64,000 bases of DNA, taken from contig NZ_JAEMXM010000003.1 in the NCBI RefSeq assembly GCF_016482785.1, positions 124,001 to 188,000 on the forward strand, read 5' to 3'. Below the pieces are notes generated by a model. The model searched no databases. It was not told where the DNA came from and worked only from the letters and a program-made list of their open reading frames with translations. A program made the position numbers and the translations under genes. Positions within the stretch are counted from its first letter, which is position 1; each line of letters begins with the position of its first letter. The DNA is from Paenibacillus alkalitolerans (GTDB taxonomy: Bacteria; Bacillota; Bacilli; Paenibacillales; YIM-B00363). This document shows positions 8,572 through 17,712 of the stretch, in pieces.

Positions 8572-9405
8572 GTGGTTATTTTCAAATACAATACGGAACG
8601 GCCGTTCCGGGACGACCCCGATTTATGTCTCAAGTACTGGGGCAAGGAGGATTGCGCTCCGGGCCATTCCGTCGGACCCGGTGTGCGGGATCTTTACAAG
8701 GTGCATTTTGTCCATAAAGGAAAGGGCATTGTCCGGGTCGGGGATCATACGTATACGCTGTCTCCGGGGCAAGCTTTTCTAATTTATCCCCATATTGTCA
8801 CTTATTACGAAGCGGACCGCCAACAGCCGTGGACCTATTCCTGGATTGCTTTCTATGGCGCGGACGTGGCGCCGACGCTGTCCAGAACGCTGCTTTCACC
8901 GGAGCACCCGGTGTTCCCGATGGATATGAAGGTTATGCCCGGTATGTACGATCAATTGACGGAAGCGCTGCAGCGCGAAGGAAATCGGGATTTAAGGTTC
9001 AAAGCGATCATGTACGACTTCCTGTCCGCGTTGGTCGAAACGATTCCGGCAAACGCAGCCGGAAGAACGGGGCTTAATAAGCGGGATGCATATGTTCACC
9101 AAAGCATAGAGTACTTGCATGCACATTACAGTGAAGATATTACGGTGCGGCAGCTCGCTTCTTTCCTTGGACTTGACCGCAAATATTTATCCGCGATATT
9201 CAAAGCTGCAATAGGAATGCCTCCGCAGCAGTATCTTCTGAATTACAGGTTGCAAAAGGCGTGCGAATTGCTTGAGAAAGACTGTTACACCATCGGGGAA
9301 GTGGCGCGCTCCGTCGGATATCAAGACGCCTTGTTATTTTCAAGAATGTTTAAGAAAGTGAAAGGAGTCTCGCCTAAAAGTTACCGGGACAAATCCGACA
9401 AATAA
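8572..9405 (+). CDS. AraC-family transcriptional regulator
   Basis: A 277-residue regulator: an N-terminal cupin-like sensor domain (about 1-150, with VRVGDHTYTLSPGQAFLIYP) and a C-terminal double helix-turn-helix (about 175-275: ITVRQLASFLGLDRKYLSAIFK and IGEVARSVGYQDALLFSRMFKK). This architecture is common for sugar-responsive activators in Paenibacillus. The start is GTG 8572 with GGAAAGG upstream. It lies 112 bp after the SbnA-like gene and 95 bp before an aldo/keto reductase, either of which could be its target; sequence alone does not decide. Confidence 0.88.
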   Translation: MVIFKYNTERPFRDDPDLCLKYWGKEDCAPGHSVGPGVRDLYKVHFVHKGKGIVRVGDHTYTLSPGQAFLIYPHIVTYYEADRQQPWTYSWIAFYGADVAPTLSRTLLSPEHPVFPMDMKVMPGMYDQLTEALQREGNRDLRFKAIMYDFLSALVETIPANAAGRTGLNKRDAYVHQSIEYLHAHYSEDITVRQLASFLGLDRKYLSAIFKAAIGMPPQQYLLNYRLQKACELLEKDCYTIGEVARSVGYQDALLFSRMFKKVKGVSPKSYRDKSDK

Positions 9406-9500
9406 GACATTAATCCATAAAAACCATCCTTATTGACATAGGCATTTCCTGTTCCTCTCGATACAATAAATGTGTACAAAATATAGAGGAGGAATAGAGT

Positions 9501-10490
9501 ATGCCTTATACAGCTAGCCAGCAAAGATACGACTTGATGACATATAACCGTTGTGGACGGAGCGGATTGAAGCTTCCGGCGATTTCGCTCGGTCTGTGGC
9601 ACAATTTTGGCGGAATCGACGTTTTCGAGAATGGGAGAGCGATGCTCAGAAGAGCTTTCGACCTGGGAATCACCCATTTCGATTTGGCCAACAATTACGG
9701 TCCGCCCGCCGGGTCGGCGGAAGAAAATTTCGGAAAAATAATGAAGGAAGATTTTGCGCCGTACCGCGATGAAATGATTATCTCTACCAAAGCCGGTTAT
9801 TATATGTGGCCGGGACCTTACGGGGAATGGGGCTCGAAGAAGAATCTGACAGCGAGTTTGGATCAGAGCCTGAAACGGCTCCAGCTGGATTATGTCGACA
9901 TCTTTTACCATCACCGTCCCGATCCGAACACGCCTCTGGAAGAAACAATGGGAGCGCTCGATTTAATCGTGCGCCAAGGTAAAGCGCTCTACGTCGGGAT
10001 CTCCAACTACCGGCCCGAAGAAACCCGCCAAGCGGCACGAATTCTCAAAGAACTCGGAACGCCGTGTTTGATCCATCAACCGAATTATTCGATGATGTCC
10101 CGTTGGATCGAGGACGGATTGTTGGACGTATTGGAAGAGGAAGGGATCGGTTGTATCGCGTTCTCTCCTTTGTATAAAGGGATATTGACGGACCGCTACT
10201 TAAACGGCATCGCGCCGGATTCGCGGGCTGCCGGACCGAGCGTCTTCCTGCGTCCCGAAGAGATTGACGAAGAGAAAATAGCTAAAGTCCGGCAATTGAA
10301 CGAGCTTGCGAAAGAGCGGGGGCAGAAGCTTTCCCAGATGGCGTTGGCTTGGGTGCTGCGCCGCGGACGGGTGACATCCGCTTTGATCGGGGCGAGCAAA
10401 GTGAGCCAGATCGAGGATGCTGCAGGCGCTCTTGCCGCGCCGGATTTCACCGATGAAGAGCTGGCGCGCATCGACGCGATTCTCAAGTAG
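9501..10490 (+). CDS. Aldo/keto reductase, YghZ-like
   Basis: A 329-residue NADPH-dependent reductase of the AKR14 (YghZ, glyceraldehyde 3-phosphate reductase) type. The catalytic tetrad is read from FDLANNYGPP (Asp, Tyr), ISTKAGYYM (Lys) and DIFYHHRPD (His); the NADP-binding end is ALIGASKVSQIED. The insert YMWPGPYGEWGSKKNL is typical of this subgroup. AGAGGAGGAATAGAGT precedes ATG 9501. Substrate is probably a small aldehyde or methylglyoxal, by family only. A broken gene follows at 10509. Confidence 0.9.
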   Translation: MPYTASQQRYDLMTYNRCGRSGLKLPAISLGLWHNFGGIDVFENGRAMLRRAFDLGITHFDLANNYGPPAGSAEENFGKIMKEDFAPYRDEMIISTKAGYYMWPGPYGEWGSKKNLTASLDQSLKRLQLDYVDIFYHHRPDPNTPLEETMGALDLIVRQGKALYVGISNYRPEETRQAARILKELGTPCLIHQPNYSMMSRWIEDGLLDVLEEEGIGCIAFSPLYKGILTDRYLNGIAPDSRAAGPSVFLRPEEIDEEKIAKVRQLNELAKERGQKLSQMALAWVLRRGRVTSALIGASKVSQIEDAAGALAAPDFTDEELARIDAILK

Positions 10491-10508
10491 AGCAGGGGGA
10501 GCCGGCCG

Positions 10509-10730
10509 ATGACGGATATCCGTTCTTTTATCGACAGGGTGAGAAACACGCTTGATGCTCATCGGATCGGCCGGGACTGCGGCGTGTACTATCATATTTT
10601 ATGGAAGAGGTCTCGGCGTCTGCCCGGGACTTCTATTTTTATCGGTGCAACGGTAACTTCTGCCGCTGGAACGATAGTTTCGGAGATTGCGCGCACACAG
10701 CGTTGTACCTCTGCAGCCGGCAGATTTTAA
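10509..10730 (+). pseudogene. Remnant of a gene formerly co-translated with the reductase
   Basis: AGGGGGAG at about 10493-10500 and ATG 10509 give a convincing translation start 18 bases after the reductase stop. The first 30 or so residues (MTDIRSFIDRVRNTLDAHRI and on) look like a normal soluble N-terminus, but from about residue 35 the frame turns into arginine-, threonine- and serine-rich sequence without protein character, and the DNA merges with the repeat-rich gap that follows. I read it as a gene truncated by decay or repeat insertion. The family is not recognised. Confidence 0.4.
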
Positions 10731-11050
10731 CGTTGCAACATAGCCGTATTCGTACTGCGATGGTGTATCTCTTTTCGGCTCTTATTTGTTAAGTATTCTT
10801 AGTTTTTGTTCGGCATGATTGAAGGGCTTTAAGTATGGCAATGGCCTGTTCATATTCTGTGGACTCCTTGCAGTAATTTTTAATGTTTTTCGTGTGCGGG
10901 ATTCGTTATGGCAATAATATGTTCGTAACCGGTTGTTCGAACAACGCGCTATAAACATAGTTTTGCCATAAACTCAAGAGATCGCCATGAGTACGCTACA
11001 AAATGAACAGTGGGACTACCGTATGTGAACATACTTTCGCCATATTCACA
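10731..11050. repeat. Intergenic region with repeated ATGGCAAT/ACATA hairpin elements
   Basis: No gene is seen in this 320-bp gap. It contains related motifs in both orientations: TATGGCAATGGCCTGTTC near 10835, TTATGGCAATAATATGTTCG near 10905, AACATAGTTTTGCCATA near 10955 and GTGAACATACTTTCGCCATA near 11025. GTGAATATGGC and its complement recur, so it looks like a decayed array of an inverted-repeat family. Confidence 0.5.
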
Positions 11051-11053
11051 AAA

Positions 11054-11512
11054 CTAACCTTCGATATCGAACTTGGGAGCCGGAAAATTTCGTAACACTT
11101 TACAAAATCGCAAGCAGCCCAGTGCGAGCAGGAGCATATCCAATAAACATACATAGGAAAGCTTCTCGTATTCTCCGGCGACCGCCGCCATGTTGCCCGC
11201 CACCATTACGATAAACGCTGCTTCCATCCAATAGCCGCTCCAATCTCCGGCAAGCAGCCGGAAATAGCGGTAAAACATGAGCCCGAGCAGGATGCCCGTT
11301 ATGATGGTAATGACGGCCCATGTCGATTCGAGTAAGACGGCGGACTGCTTCGACGGCGGAAAACATGAAATCGCGGCTGCGCCGGCTCCATGGACGGCAA
11401 AGATCAGACTGGGATACAAATAAGCCCCCGAGCGGTAGTTGACATATCGGTAACCGGTATAAAAGGCGATCGATATTGCGACGGCCGCGTTCAATACCCA
11501 AAGCGTAACCAT
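11054..11512 (-). CDS. Small polytopic membrane protein
   Basis: A 152-residue hydrophobic protein with about five predicted transmembrane segments (roughly residues 2-20, 33-52, 62-82, 95-115 and 120-138) and a short basic C-terminal tail. It is the last gene of the multicopper oxidase operon, 22 bp after the DUF6220-like gene. No conserved metal-binding motif is obvious. The family is not recognised; operon position suggests a role in membrane-linked metal handling or electron flow beside the oxidase. Confidence 0.65.
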   Translation of the reverse strand: MVTLWVLNAAVAISIAFYTGYRYVNYRSGAYLYPSLIFAVHGAGAAAISCFPPSKQSAVLLESTWAVITIITGILLGLMFYRYFRLLAGDWSGYWMEAAFIVMVAGNMAAVAGEYEKLSYVCLLDMLLLALGCLRFCKVLRNFPAPKFDIEG

Positions 11513-11534
11513 GAGGCATGTGGGCCGTCCGGCC

Positions 11535-11978
11535 TCAAGTTGCGGCTTTGCGCCGTGTGAGCGAACCGATCGCGTGCCGCATCACCAAGAACGACGTGAC
11601 CGCGATCAGCATCCCGCCGACCGGATGGAGCGCGGCGATATGACCGATATCGATTTCAGCCGTCGCGTATTGCGTGAAGATGAGTAACTGAACCGTTAAG
11701 CTAAGCCAACGTCCTCCGCCTCTGATCCGCCCCGGAAACGACAAGATAAACAGGAGAAGCGGGACAAACTCAAACATATGAACAAAATTCGTATGCTTGC
11801 CCCAATGATCCGGATTGTCGAACACGCTCAGCCCGGCGAAGAACACCTGCGACAGTACGCATGCAAACAGGACGACGGACAGCAGGGCGAATATCCAACG
11901 AATGACGATCACACGCGCCGGCAGCCGCTCCGCCGCGGCCATTACATTGTGTTCGGTCTGAAGATTTACAGCCTTCAT
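11535..11978 (-). CDS. DUF6220-like membrane protein
   Basis: A 147-residue protein with four transmembrane segments. The sequence FFAGLSVFDNPDHWGKHTNF followed by HMFEFVPLLLFIL matches the pattern I associate with DUF6220 (small integral membrane proteins with a conserved FDxPxHWxxHxxF motif). Conserved histidines at the membrane face could bind heme or metal, but that is inference. It lies 42 bp downstream of the multicopper oxidase stop and is probably co-transcribed with it. Confidence 0.7.
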   Translation of the reverse strand: MKAVNLQTEHNVMAAAERLPARVIVIRWIFALLSVVLFACVLSQVFFAGLSVFDNPDHWGKHTNFVHMFEFVPLLLFILSFPGRIRGGGRWLSLTVQLLIFTQYATAEIDIGHIAALHPVGGMLIAVTSFLVMRHAIGSLTRRKAAT

Positions 11979-12020
11979 CGATTTCTAACTCCTCTGCTTT
12001 CAAATAATGGTATCCAGATT

Positions 12021-13493
12021 TCAGTCCGGGAGATTTCCCGTATCCGTGCCGACGAAATACGGAGTGGAAACTCCTTCGTAATTGACCATCATGCTCATTC
12101 CTTTCGCCGCATGATCGAGATTGTGGCAGTGCTGCATCCATAAACCGGGATTATCCGCGCGAAACGCGATTTCATATACGTCGCCCCGTTCGAGCAAAAT
12201 CGTGTCGAGATACACCGGACTTCCGGTCAGCGGTTTGCCGTTCTTGGTCAACACCTTAAAGAAATGTCCGTGCAGATGGACCGGGTGGTCGCCGCCGGAA
12301 TTGTAAATCAGCCTCAATTTAATCCATTCTCCTTCTTTCACCAGCAAAGGCGGAACATCGTGAAACGCCTTGCCGTTAATTGTGAAACCGGAGAACGTCG
12401 TGCCGAAATCCAGCTCGTACGTGCGATCGAACGCCATGTCGGGCGTAACGCCGTCGTCATTGGGTGTGCCGTAAGAGGTGAAGTCGAAGATGGGCGCGGT
12501 TTTGTACAGTCGCCCGTCATCTACCTTCGTGTCCCCGCCACCCAATATCGCCGTCAATCCATCCTCGTATTTGTTGAACACGACGACATTGCCTTCCTGC
12601 GGCATCTCGAACAACAGATCGTAGCGTTGGGCCGCGCCGACGGGCAAAAATTGGCGTGTAATAGGAGTCGGACCGTTCAAATCTTGACCGTCCATCGAGA
12701 TGACTTTGAACGGAACGCCCGCCACTCCCATGAACTGGGTCCTGTTTGTTGAATTGACGAGCCGCAGTCGTACCGTTTCCCCGGGTTCGGCGTTGAGCTT
12801 GAGACCGTCGGTGCTCCCGTTGATCATATAGCCGGCTCCGTCAAGCTCCTGCATCGTTACCGCGAAATCTTTGTCATACTGGAACGTCTTCTCCTTCGGT
12901 TCGATGACGATTCGTCCGATCAAGCCCTTCTTCGCCTGCTCGGAGCTTTCCTGGTGCGAATGATACCAATACGTTCCGTGATGGTCCGCGATAAAGGAGT
13001 ACGTGAACGATTCGCCCGGCCAAACCGCATCCTGAGTGACGCCCGCGACGCCATCCTGGGAGCACGGCACCGCCACTCCGTGCCAATGAATTGTTACGCC
13101 CTCTTCAATGTCGCGGTTGATGAGCTTGACGACGACCCGGTCGCCTTCGTGCACCCGAAGTTCAGGACCGGGAGTGCTGCCGTTAAAGGTCCACGCCTCG
13201 ACGGTTGTGCCGTCTTCAAGCCGGATCGTTGTGTCCTGCGCGGTAAGCTCGAATTCTCGCACTTCGGCTCCCGTATCCGGGTCTTGCAGCTCCGTGCACG
13301 CGATTGTGTTTGCGGTGGTTCCCACTTGTTCATGGCCGGCATGATTGTGACCGTCCATGGACATGCTCGCCATATTGACCGAAGCGGGATAATGAGGGAC
13401 GCCGCAGCCTGCGGCCGTCAGCAGAACAAGCAAAACGAGAGCCGCGGCGGCCGCCGATCGCGCGGCGCGTTTATTTCGTTGAAACCTGAGCAT
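12021..13493 (-). CDS. Multicopper oxidase, predicted lipoprotein
   Basis: A 490-residue, two-to-three cupredoxin-domain multicopper oxidase. The N-terminus is basic then hydrophobic and ends LLTAAGCG, a lipobox, so it should be anchored outside the membrane. A Met/His-rich stretch follows (MASMSMDGHNHAGHE). All copper motifs are present: HWHG (about 136), WYHSHQ (about 176), HPVHLHGH (about 408) and HCHNLDHAAKGM (about 460), the last giving the type 1 copper Cys/His/Met set. It may oxidise Cu(I), Fe(II), Mn(II) or phenols. It heads an operon with two small membrane proteins. An inverted repeat upstream may be its operator. Confidence 0.92.
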   Translation of the reverse strand: MLRFQRNKRAARSAAAAALVLLVLLTAAGCGVPHYPASVNMASMSMDGHNHAGHEQVGTTANTIACTELQDPDTGAEVREFELTAQDTTIRLEDGTTVEAWTFNGSTPGPELRVHEGDRVVVKLINRDIEEGVTIHWHGVAVPCSQDGVAGVTQDAVWPGESFTYSFIADHHGTYWYHSHQESSEQAKKGLIGRIVIEPKEKTFQYDKDFAVTMQELDGAGYMINGSTDGLKLNAEPGETVRLRLVNSTNRTQFMGVAGVPFKVISMDGQDLNGPTPITRQFLPVGAAQRYDLLFEMPQEGNVVVFNKYEDGLTAILGGGDTKVDDGRLYKTAPIFDFTSYGTPNDDGVTPDMAFDRTYELDFGTTFSGFTINGKAFHDVPPLLVKEGEWIKLRLIYNSGGDHPVHLHGHFFKVLTKNGKPLTGSPVYLDTILLERGDVYEIAFRADNPGLWMQHCHNLDHAAKGMSMMVNYEGVSTPYFVGTDTGNLPD

Positions 13494-13519
13494 GTTTATG
13501 CCTCCATTGCAATCGCAAT

Positions 13520-13544
13520 CGTATAATTCGGAACCAATTATACG
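13520..13544 (-). promoter_or_regulatory. Inverted repeat over the -10 region of the multicopper oxidase gene
   Basis: CGTATAATT and AATTATACG face each other with a 7-base spacer. On the minus strand the distal arm holds TATAAT (13537-13542), a good -10 box about 45 bases before the ATG. A palindrome over the promoter suggests a repressor site, but the regulator is unknown. Confidence 0.4.
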
Positions 13545-13650
13545 TAACCAAACTTGACATTACACTGGACTCAGGTCTGAACGGGGGATGGTCCGAGGGC
13601 CAAAAATCGGAGGCGAATAGCCTGGTGTATATTTCCGCACATTAATGGGG

Positions 13651-13715
13651 CGAGGCAACCTTAAGGTTGTCCGCGATTACGAATCAATGCAGCAAGAGGC
13701 AACCGAAGTTGTCCG
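13651..13715 (+). repeat. GGCAACC hairpin repeat, two copies
   Basis: GGCAACC-TTAA-GGTTGTC at 13654-13671 and a copy at 13698-13713 that has lost one G (GGCAACCGAAGTTGTC). The second copy ends about eight bases before AAGGAGGGG of the next gene. Same family as at 1132-1204 and 61636-61661. Confidence 0.85.
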
Positions 13716-13736
13716 CAATTCAAGGAGGGGATATCC

Positions 13737-13997
13737 ATGAGAATGAAAGATTCGAGCTTGCAGTCGCAAAATCCGGTTTCGCAGGCGCAGCAGTCGGTCG
13801 CCCATGCACACAACGCCGTCACGAAGGCCCAGACGCATCCGGCGGGGCAAATGATCGAGCAAGCGGAAAACTCGATCGAACGCGCCGAACGCGCCGTCTC
13901 CCAAGCCGCGGTCGAAAGCGAACAGACAGACCCGGTGCAGTTGGCGGTTAGCGATCTGCAAGAAGATAAAGACGCGCTGAACGATTTGAAACGATAA
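13737..13997 (+). CDS. Small hydrophilic helical protein, unknown function
   Basis: An 86-residue protein rich in Ala, Gln and Glu, without Cys or Trp, likely fully helical (QAQQSVAHAHNAVTKAQ and QAENSIERAERAVSQAA show heptad spacing). AAGGAGGGG at 13722-13730 precedes ATG 13737. It stands alone between the oxidase and the MFS gene. It is similar in style to small abundant stress or spore proteins of Bacillota, but no family is recognised. Confidence 0.65.
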   Translation: MRMKDSSLQSQNPVSQAQQSVAHAHNAVTKAQTHPAGQMIEQAENSIERAERAVSQAAVESEQTDPVQLAVSDLQEDKDALNDLKR

Positions 13998-14106
13998 TGC
14001 ACTCCGCATAAAGCGATAATGACCGTTATAACGCCCTGGGCCGGTTGCATGGCAAACGGGATGGACGTTACTAACGGTCATTTCTGTTTCGAGGGGTTCG
14101 AAACGG

Positions 14107-15474
14107 TCAAGCTTTCCTTTCTTTCGCCACTCTGCCGAATTGAAAATAGTAAAGCAATAGAATACTTGCACTGAGTATAGAGAGAACGAAATAAATATTG
14201 CTGTAAACGAGTGCATTAGGGTAGAAATTCGCCGGATTCCAGCGAACAACGGAGCCGACGTCGATCACCTTGCTGTAAACTCCCGCGGAAACGGCGCCGG
14301 CAATAAAGTTAAGCATCGCCATCAATCCCATGCCGACACCGGTCTGTTCCTTAGGCAGCGTCCGGGATATCGAATTGGACAAAGCAATGTAGATAAACGA
14401 CAGCCCGACATTGCCGAAGATCAGAAAGATTGCTATGAAAACCGGCGAGATCCCTGCAAACGATGATAGTAGAACAAAACAAGTCAAAAACAATACGGAT
14501 GCCAAGTAGAAAAGAAACGAATTGCCTTTGGCATCCGCCAGCTTGCCGGCTTTGCGACCCAAGAACGCCGTCGTGACGGCGGCCGGAACCATCGCGAAGC
14601 CTACCAATCCCGGGGTCAGCTCATTAACATGGGTCAATAGCTGCGGGCTTAGGAAAGGCAGCGAATAACCGGTCGCCGTCACCAGGAAAGCGATCGTCAG
14701 TCCCAGTGAGTAGCTTTTATTTTTAAACAGGGCGGGTCTGATGAAAGGTTCCGCCGCCGAACGAATTCTCGCAACAAATAATACGAATAATAGCGCGCAT
14801 CCGGCAGCCAGCGTCCACTCCTCATACGTAATTGCCAGAAGCAGCAAAGCAACGGTTCCGGCGAGCAGCCCGCCGCCGATCCAATCGATTGTGCCCGTGT
14901 TTCTTTGATCGTCGTCCAAATATTTGCGGTAAAACGGCAGCGCGATCAGCGTGAACAGCGGCATGAGGAACAGCCAACTCCAATGAACGACGCTCACCAC
15001 CAAAGCGGCAACGACCGGGGCCAACGCGCCGCCGATCGCCAAACCGGTCATCGATATGCCCAAAGCGCGCCCTCTGCTCTCCGGAGGAAAATAGCGAACC
15101 GGAATGATGGAAGCCGTTGCCGGAATAACCGCCGCCCCGACTGCCTGCAAAACCCTCCCGAGCAGTACCATCCAATAGGCCTGGGCGGCCAGACCGATCA
15201 TGGAACCGAGAGCGAAGAAGATAAGTCCGAACGTGATCAAATTTTTGAGCTTGTAAGTGTCCGAGAGCTTCCCATAGATGACAGTTCCGAGTGCATAGAT
15301 CAGCAAGAAGGCTGACGACACCCAGCTGACTTGCGCGAATGAAAGCTGAAAATCCGCTCTGATCTGGGGCAGTACAATATTGAACATAGTCGCGCTCATT
15401 ACGGAAATAACAAGCGTGAATGCCAGAATGCGAATCAACTTTTCTCCTGCCGGCTTCTGTATTCCGGTTTCCAC
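14107..15474 (-). CDS. MFS drug exporter, DHA2 family, Tet(K)/Tet(L)-like
   Basis: A 455-residue exporter, close to the 458 of Tet(L). Motif A is YGKLSDTYKLKN after helix 2, and antiporter motif C is read as MTGLAIGGALAPVVAALV in helix 5. IVLPQIRADFQLSFAQVSWV in the first helix fits the 14-helix DHA2 group. It should exchange protons for a drug or dye in the cytoplasmic membrane; tetracycline as substrate is not implied by family alone. It is divergent from a LysR regulator with 135 bp between, so that regulator is the obvious controller. Confidence 0.85.
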   Translation of the reverse strand: METGIQKPAGEKLIRILAFTLVISVMSATMFNIVLPQIRADFQLSFAQVSWVSSAFLLIYALGTVIYGKLSDTYKLKNLITFGLIFFALGSMIGLAAQAYWMVLLGRVLQAVGAAVIPATASIIPVRYFPPESRGRALGISMTGLAIGGALAPVVAALVVSVVHWSWLFLMPLFTLIALPFYRKYLDDDQRNTGTIDWIGGGLLAGTVALLLLAITYEEWTLAAGCALLFVLFVARIRSAAEPFIRPALFKNKSYSLGLTIAFLVTATGYSLPFLSPQLLTHVNELTPGLVGFAMVPAAVTTAFLGRKAGKLADAKGNSFLFYLASVLFLTCFVLLSSFAGISPVFIAIFLIFGNVGLSFIYIALSNSISRTLPKEQTGVGMGLMAMLNFIAGAVSAGVYSKVIDVGSVVRWNPANFYPNALVYSNIYFVLSILSASILLLYYFQFGRVAKERKA

Positions 15475-15609
15475 TTCTTCATCCCACCTCTGTAAAATGT
15501 TTCTTGCCCGCCTGCAAATGTAATTTTATAATCGAATATAAATAAATAAAAATATATCTTTATCTATGAAATATATGCCTTTGAGTATATGAATGGTGGG
15601 ATGAGAAAA

Positions 15610-16533
15610 ATGGAACTGCTGCAGCTGCACTATTTTCGGACGGTCGCCCGATTGGAGCATATGACGAAAGCGGCGCAAGAGCTTCATATCGCGCAGCCTG
15701 CGCTCAGCAAGACGATTGCGAGATTGGAAGAGGATTTGGGAGTTCCGTTATTCGACCGAGAGGGAAGGCGGATCCGGCTCAACGCGTTCGGCAGAGCGTT
15801 TCTCGCCAAAGCGGAAACGGCGCTGATGGCGCTGGAAGAAGGGCGAAGAGAAATTGCCGATCTTGCGGGGATGGAGCGTGGGCGCATTTATTTGGCGACG
15901 TCTATTCTGACTCCCCTTTCGGAACCGTTGGGTAAGTTTCTTTCACAGCACCCCAAAATCAATTTTCGCATCACCCAAGCATCCATAGATGAGATGACGC
16001 AGCAGCTTGAAGCAGGGGAGATCGATTTCTGTTTTACCGCGCTGCCGATCGAGCGGCCGGATATCCGCGAAATACCATTGCTAAGCGAAGAAGTGTTCCT
16101 CGCCGTGCCGCCCGGGCATCGCTTTGCGGGACGGAGCAGCATCCGGCTGAGCGAAGCGGCGGACGAACCTTTCGTAGGCTACAAAGAAGGGTATTTGTTT
16201 AGAAAGATGAACGACGAATTTTGCCGTAAGGCGGGGATAACGCCGAATGTCGTTTGCGAGGTTGACGAACCGGCCGCAATAGGAAAACTCGTCGGAGCCG
16301 GGCTGGGAGTGGCGTTCGTCGGAGCATGCAGAGTCGATAAGGATTTTCCGCCGTTGCTGCGCATTGAACATCCGGTTTGCCGGAGAACGTTCAAATTGGC
16401 ATGGCACGAAAAGCGCTACCTGTCCGCAGCGGCTCATAAGTTCCGCGAGTTTCTAGTCCGGTATTTCGCCGATATGTTCGGCGACTGCAGCTATTTCGAA
16501 GACGAAACGCCGGCGGTTGCAAGGCAAGCATAA
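15610..16533 (+). CDS. LysR-family transcriptional regulator
   Basis: A 307-residue regulator with the canonical N-terminal winged helix (MELLQLHYFRTVARLEHMTK, then AQPALSKTIARLEEDLGVPLFDRE) and a periplasmic-binding-like effector domain from about residue 90. An upstream ATG at 15589 exists, but GGTGGG at about 15594 and the family N-terminus favour ATG 15610. It is divergent from the MFS exporter gene, an arrangement typical of a LysR protein and its target. The 135-bp spacer is very AT-rich, with ATATAAAT-type repeats that could hold the binding site. Confidence 0.9.
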   Translation: MELLQLHYFRTVARLEHMTKAAQELHIAQPALSKTIARLEEDLGVPLFDREGRRIRLNAFGRAFLAKAETALMALEEGRREIADLAGMERGRIYLATSILTPLSEPLGKFLSQHPKINFRITQASIDEMTQQLEAGEIDFCFTALPIERPDIREIPLLSEEVFLAVPPGHRFAGRSSIRLSEAADEPFVGYKEGYLFRKMNDEFCRKAGITPNVVCEVDEPAAIGKLVGAGLGVAFVGACRVDKDFPPLLRIEHPVCRRTFKLAWHEKRYLSAAAHKFREFLVRYFADMFGDCSYFEDETPAVARQA

Positions 16534-16589
16534 GGGGAGAGAAATTGAAATAGCAGGTGTGTCGCATTGCAACGGCATACCTGCTATCG

Positions 16590-16790
16590 GAGGGAGGGAT
16601 CTCGGCGTACTTATTTAGTACTGATCAAGCAGGCCATGACAGCGTAGGGGATTTTCGGGTACTTATTTCGTGGAGAATCGCCTGATTTACCTTTCGATGA
16701 GTGAAAATAAGTACGTCAAAGTCCCTTATACCTGTGTAATCCTTGCGAGTACTTGGCAAATAAGCACCTCAAAGTCCTCTATGAAAAGAA
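16590..16790. repeat. Intergenic GTACTTATTT inverted-repeat element
   Basis: GGGATTTTCGGGTACTTATTT (first 20 bases from about 16649) faces AAATAAGTACGTCAAAGTCC (about 16705-16725), and further half copies lie on either side (GCGTACTTATTTAGTAC near 16603, GCAAATAAGCACCTCAAAGT near 16755). It appears to be a nested, partly duplicated hairpin element filling the gap between convergent genes. No coding signal was seen. Confidence 0.6.
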
Positions 16791-16829
16791 ACTGCCGTTG
16801 ATGCCGGAGCGTCCCGACCCCCGGCTGCG

Positions 16830-17495
16830 TTACATAGGAAGCAAAGAGACGGTCCGCATATTCTTAAGCCGCTCAATCATGTCCAACCACTGCGCCGGCT
16901 TGTTGGAGAGGACGCTGTAATAGCGTTCAAGAAATGCGACGATCAATTCGGCCGGCAGCTCGCTTTGACCATGATAAGGCAAGAAACAAAGATCGAGTCC
17001 GGAGACGGCTTCTCCGTCATTGAGCCAGGACGGGTGCACATAATCGAAATCCAGCCGTTTATAGCCCATATGCGCGAGCACCTCTCTGCGGACATAAGGG
17101 TTCATGGGAGTGATGTTCGAATAAGACTCCGATGATATGTACGGGTTGTAAATCTCGGCGAACATCCCGGATATCGAGCGTCCCGCGTACGCGGCCCATT
17201 GCTCCAGATCCGACTGTCTTTGCTGCCAGAGGAACGGGCCGATTCCGGCGCCTGCTTTGCCGATGATCGTGAAATCCGTCATCGCTACGTTAAATTCCTC
17301 ATAATACCGGTATTCCGTAGCGCCCACGACCTTACCGTCCTGCACGGCAACGCATACCCGAAGGCCGTTATCCTTCAACGGCTCTTCCCAAAGGGAAAAT
17401 TCAAGCACTTCCTCCGGCGGGAACACTTCCTGCATCAGTCGGTGCAACTGGGCAAACAACGGATCTTGAATATTCGTTATGCGAACATATTCCAT
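16830..17495 (-). CDS. GNAT-like N-acetyltransferase
   Basis: A 221-residue protein with the GNAT pattern: VAVQDGKVVGATEYRYYEE (beta2-beta4) and a helical acetyl-CoA site around TIIGKAGAGIGPFLW; the C-terminus is longer than minimal GNATs. It would transfer an acetyl group to an amine of unknown nature. On the minus strand AAAGGTGA sits about 8 bases before ATG 17495 (MEYVRI), so this start is preferred over the GTG at 17507. No operon partner; the next gene is divergent. Confidence 0.65.
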   Translation of the reverse strand: MEYVRITNIQDPLFAQLHRLMQEVFPPEEVLEFSLWEEPLKDNGLRVCVAVQDGKVVGATEYRYYEEFNVAMTDFTIIGKAGAGIGPFLWQQRQSDLEQWAAYAGRSISGMFAEIYNPYISSESYSNITPMNPYVRREVLAHMGYKRLDFDYVHPSWLNDGEAVSGLDLCFLPYHGQSELPAELIVAFLERYYSVLSNKPAQWLDMIERLKNMRTVSLLPM

Positions 17496-17712
17496 GCCGA
17501 TCATCACCTTTGCCTCATAATATGATCCCTACTATTGTGCAAAAAACAAGCGTTCATGACAAGTACTGACTTCAAAGTCACTTAGTATCTTCCAAGAAAC
17601 CAAGCAGGATAAAGTACGTGATAAAGCTTGTAACACATCGGTAATAATTACAGAACCGAAGTGAGACAATATTTGTAAGAAAGGAGATAAGAAGGAAGGA
17701 GTGGGGGGTGCC

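Noticed and set aside
9433-9467. TTGACA and TACAAT before the YghZ-like reductase as a sigma-A promoter
   Set aside because: The spacing is 23 bases, well outside 16-18; either element could be chance.
16534-16829. CRISPR-like spacing of repeats
   Set aside because: Repeats are inverted and of unequal length and spacing, with no cas genes anywhere in the window.
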